Source: Bacteroidales bacterium UBA7574 (GTDB lineage Bacteria; Bacteroidota; Bacteroidia; Bacteroidales; Paludibacteraceae). Taken from it: DNA of 26,853 nt. The stretch lies in the NCBI GenBank assembly GCA_002479035.1, contig DLLA01000131.1, forward strand, positions 718 to 27,570. Direction: 5' to 3'. The translations under genes and the position numbers were made by a program. Position 1 is the stretch's first letter; each line of letters begins with the position of its first letter. The notes beneath the pieces are model-generated. The model made no database searches. It was not told where the DNA came from and saw only the letters and a list, made by a program, of their open reading frames with translations. Positions 24,263-26,853 of this stretch are shown here, piece by piece.

Positions 24263-25380
24263 ATCGATTACTGATAGACGGAACTCCTATATCACGCCAT
24301 AAGGACGGGCTTTCGCAATACATATTGAATGTAGTTGCCCGCTTGGACGTGTCGGCATACCAATGTACGCTGCTGGTCCGCCCGAAAGAATGCCCTGCGG
24401 AGTATATAGATGTCTTTGAACATAAGGGTATTACGGTAGAACAAGTGCCTATCGCCCCTATCGGACCGAAACGGGATATTCAGTTTGCCCGTTACCTGTG
24501 TACACATGCCCCCTTTGATATTGCTTTCATTCCGAGCAACCAATTCCCCGTAGTCCTCAATATACCTGCCGTCTATACGGTGCATGACCTCATCTATGAG
24601 CAATTCCCTGAGCAGTTGGGGCGCATGAGCAGCCTCAAGCGATGGTATCTGCACTTTGTTGTGGGTGTCGGGTTGCGCAAAGCCAAGCGCGTGATAGCCA
24701 TTTCGGAATACACCAAACAGGAAATCCTGCGTTGTCACGGTGAGCAATATGCCGACAAGATACAGGTTGTCTATGAGGGTTGGGAGCATTTGTCGGGCAC
24801 ATCTTCGTCTGATGATGCCGCTCCGAAAGGCGTGCACTTCCGGGATTATCTTTTGTATGTAGGCAGTTCGCGCGGGCATAAGAACCTGGGGCGTTTGGTA
24901 GAGGCGATAGGACGCTGCAAAGACCAACTGCCATCGCACTTCGGAGTGGTGATTGTGGGCAACACGGCGATGTTCCGCGCGGAGCAACTGCAAGCCATAG
25001 CCCGCGTGAATGCAGGGCGTGAGGTGATACAACTGACAGGTTGGGTGGAGGATGCGGACTTGACGAATTATTTCCGTCATGCCAAGGCTCTTGTCTTCCC
25101 CTCGCTGAGTGAGGGGTTCGGCATACCCGTATTGGAAGCGTATTACTACCGTATCCCGCTGTTGCTGAGCAATCAAGCCTCGCTGCCTGAAGTGGCGGGC
25201 GATGCTGCCATCTATTTCGACCCGTATTCTGCGGAAGATATAGCCGATACCATCGTACAATTTATCCGCCAACCGGACCATACCGCGCTTATTGAGAGAC
25301 AAACACAACGTCTTTCCATGTACAGTTGGGACAAAACTGCGCGGGAAATCAATCAACTACTCTTATCTATTCATCCGTAG
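24259..25380 (+). CDS. GT4 glycosyltransferase
   Basis: The 373-residue protein is a GT-B fold retaining glycosyltransferase of family 4. The N-terminal DGTPISRHKDGLSQYI loop binds the acceptor, VYTVHDLIYEQFP is the GT4-type HD segment, and the C-terminal domain has YVGSSRGHKNL and the E-x7-E motif in SLSEGFGIPVLEAY (about 293-307). It starts with ATGA overlap to the GT2 gene and is followed by the next gene after three bases, so it belongs to the same operon. The sugar is unknown; mannosyl- or glucosyltransferases are common in this group. Confidence 0.88.
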   Translation: MNRLLIDGTPISRHKDGLSQYILNVVARLDVSAYQCTLLVRPKECPAEYIDVFEHKGITVEQVPIAPIGPKRDIQFARYLCTHAPFDIAFIPSNQFPVVLNIPAVYTVHDLIYEQFPEQLGRMSSLKRWYLHFVVGVGLRKAKRVIAISEYTKQEILRCHGEQYADKIQVVYEGWEHLSGTSSSDDAAPKGVHFRDYLLYVGSSRGHKNLGRLVEAIGRCKDQLPSHFGVVIVGNTAMFRAEQLQAIARVNAGREVIQLTGWVEDADLTNYFRHAKALVFPSLSEGFGIPVLEAYYYRIPLLLSNQASLPEVAGDAAIYFDPYSAEDIADTIVQFIRQPDHTALIERQTQRLSMYSWDKTAREINQLLLSIHP

Positions 25381-25383
25381 CGT

Positions 25384-26502
25384 ATGGCACACAAGATAGC
25401 CTTTGTAGGTAACAGTTCGCAAACCATGTGTAATTTCCGTATGGGCGTTATGGCAGCCTTATCGGCACAGGGTTATGAGGTGGTGGTAATCGCGCCTCAG
25501 GACAGCGACATCACCGTCTATAAGCAGAACAAGATACGTCTCATCCCCATTGATATAGACTGCAAGGGTATGAACCCGCTGCGGGATATACATACCGCCC
25601 AAATCCTGCGCAGGCTGTACAGGCAGGAGAAGTTCGATTTGATTTTCCACTACACCATCAAGCCCGTTATCTATGGCGGTTGGGCAGCACGGAGGGCGCA
25701 TATCCCGCAAATATCCGTCATTACGGGATTAGGGTACACGTTTCTCAAGAAAGGCTGGATAAACCGTGTGGCAAAGATGCTGTATCGCTATTCCTTGAAG
25801 AGCGCAAAGGAAGTGTGGTTCTTGAACTTGGAAGACAAGACTCTGTTCGCAGAACAAAACATTGTATCATCGTTCAAGACGCGGCTGATAAGCGGGGAGG
25901 GGGTAAACCTTACCAAGTACAAGTCATCAGGAACGGTGTCTTCGAGCCCGTTTGTGTTCTTGTTTGTGGGGCGTGTGCTGTGGGACAAGGGGGTTGGCGA
26001 ATATGTGGAAGCCGCGCGGGTGGTCAAGAAACAGCACCCGAAAGTGCAATTCAAGATATTGGGGCAGTTGGGGGCAAACAACCCCGCCTCTGTAGGACAG
26101 GAACAGATGGAGGCTTGGGAACAATCGGGGGCCGTCAAGTATGTGGGCGAGACCAATAATGTGTTGCCATACATAAATAATGCCAACTGCATTGTGCTGC
26201 CCTCTTATCGCGAGGGAATATCACGGGTATTGCTGGAGGCTGCCGCTATGGAACGTCCCATCATTGCATCGAATGTGCCCGGTTGCCGTGAGATAGTGGT
26301 GAACGGGGAGAATGGTTTTCTGTGCGAACCCCGCAACACAAGCAGTCTGATAGCCTGCATGATGCACATGCTGTCGCTGTCTGACGAACAACGTGCACAA
26401 TTCGGGTATAACGGTCGGGAGTTGGTGCACCAACGCTATGACGAGGAGATTATTATCCGCCTCTATCAGGATAAACTGAAAGAAATTTTGCACGACGATT
26501 AG
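25384..26502 (+). CDS. GT4 glycosyltransferase (PglA/CapM-like)
   Basis: The 372-residue protein has the GT4 arrangement: GNSSQTMCNFRMGVM at the N-terminus, the FHYTIKPVIYGGWAAR and SVITGLGYTFL segments typical of the PglA-like group that often transfers N-acetylated amino sugars, FVGRVLWDKGVGEY at the start of the second domain, and E-x7-E in SYREGISRVLLEAA with NVPGCREIV after it. This suggests an early step of repeat-unit assembly, possibly the second sugar on the lipid carrier (inference). It follows the previous gene by three bases, and the next starts one base after its stop. Confidence 0.88.
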   Translation: MAHKIAFVGNSSQTMCNFRMGVMAALSAQGYEVVVIAPQDSDITVYKQNKIRLIPIDIDCKGMNPLRDIHTAQILRRLYRQEKFDLIFHYTIKPVIYGGWAARRAHIPQISVITGLGYTFLKKGWINRVAKMLYRYSLKSAKEVWFLNLEDKTLFAEQNIVSSFKTRLISGEGVNLTKYKSSGTVSSSPFVFLFVGRVLWDKGVGEYVEAARVVKKQHPKVQFKILGQLGANNPASVGQEQMEAWEQSGAVKYVGETNNVLPYINNANCIVLPSYREGISRVLLEAAAMERPIIASNVPGCREIVVNGENGFLCEPRNTSSLIACMMHMLSLSDEQRAQFGYNGRELVHQRYDEEIIIRLYQDKLKEILHDD

Positions 26503-26503
26503 A

Positions 26504-26853
26504 ATGCTCAACGTCTCCATTGTCCTATATCACCCCAACTGGCAGGAAGTGGCAGCACTGACCAAGGTGCTACTGCAGTCGCACTATACCCATCGGGTGT
26601 ACTGGGTGGACAACTCGCCTGCGGAGACAAAGGCGTTGCCCATGGAAGAAGATGTGCTGCGTATAGGGTATGACAGCGGAGAAGATACGGACTATGAGGA
26701 CAACGAGGGGGCGAAGAAACAGATTGTGTATATCTTCAACGGTAAGAACCTCGGCTATGGGGCGGCGCACAATATCGCAATACGGGAGAGCGTGTACGAC
26801 GACATACCGCTGCATCTGGTGATAAATCCCGACATACTTGCTACGGCGGAGGG
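26504..26853 (+). CDS. GT2 glycosyltransferase, 3' end outside the window
   Basis: The first 116 codons are present and the frame is open to the window end. The start MLNVSIVLYHPNW fits a GT2 enzyme, and NLGYGAAHNIAIRES followed by LHLVINPDI is the GT-A segment with the Asn-Pro-Asp sugar-nucleotide motif seen in WcaA/rhamnosyltransferase-like proteins. Between them is an acidic stretch (DSGEDTDYEDNEGAKK) that I do not know from the family and that may be a surface loop. It begins one base after the preceding stop and is part of the operon. Confidence 0.8.
   Translation, partial: MLNVSIVLYHPNWQEVAALTKVLLQSHYTHRVYWVDNSPAETKALPMEEDVLRIGYDSGEDTDYEDNEGAKKQIVYIFNGKNLGYGAAHNIAIRESVYDDIPLHLVINPDILATAE

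Noticed and set aside
1..26853. CRISPR arrays, rRNA genes and insertion sequences
   Set aside because: No regularly spaced repeats of CRISPR length, no rRNA-like sequence and no transposase frame was seen anywhere in the window.

Overview
This window looks like a chromosome segment from a Bacteroidales bacterium. Four things point there. Several promoters match the Bacteroidota consensus TTTG-N20-TAnnTTTG, and most genes lack a Shine-Dalgarno sequence. There is a PorX-type response regulator of the type IX secretion system. The lipoproteins and the gene neighbourhoods (deoxynucleoside kinase/xerC/hpf, and a TPR lipoprotein with mutL) are typical of the phylum. Genus and species cannot be read from the sequence.

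Layout. (1) 62-2056 (+): deoxynucleoside kinase, XerC-type recombinase and the ribosome hibernation factor HPF, closed by a perfect hairpin terminator. (2) 2305-6919 (+): a promoter, then a TPR/OmpA-like lipoprotein, a small tail-anchored protein, mutL and a lipid-anchored metallophosphatase, all overlapping or close. (3) 6909-9722 (-): dnaG primase followed by a radical SAM protein. (4) 9723-10284: a 562-base gap that holds the dnaG promoter and a second, consensus minus-strand promoter with no protein gene behind it. (5) 10285-16411 (-): an AT-richer block of four exported proteins, in transcription order a trypsin-like protease, a caspase-like peptidase and a PPC-domain lipoprotein, then a terminator and a large TPR-CHAT protein. 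(6) 16412-17395: a 984-base gap with a consensus promoter facing the protease block, a roughly 470-nt leader ending in a terminator-like hairpin just before the trypsin gene, and a cluster of hairpins that may be a dispersed repeat. (7) 17396-19815 (+): porX and a membrane-anchored endonuclease/exonuclease/phosphatase protein. (8) 19785-20756 (-): a MurG-like glycosyltransferase. (9) 20921 to the end (+): a surface polysaccharide operon with flippase, polymerase and four glycosyltransferases, the last one cut by the window edge.

The most notable system is the protease block. It contains a serine protease with a full His/Asp/Ser triad, a caspase-like His/Cys peptidase and a TPR-CHAT protein with its own His/Cys pair. 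All have N-terminal export signals, and a PPC-domain lipoprotein sits among them. Caspase, CHAT and trypsin-like modules are known together in intracellular bacterial conflict systems; here the set appears to act outside the cytoplasm. The leader RNA with an attenuator-like hairpin suggests conditional expression. A cascade in which one protease activates another is my inference and is not shown by the sequence.

A second pattern is the presence of short tandem heptamers of several unrelated sequences placed directly at gene starts (dnk, xerC, dnaG, and the glycosyltransferase/flippase divergent region).
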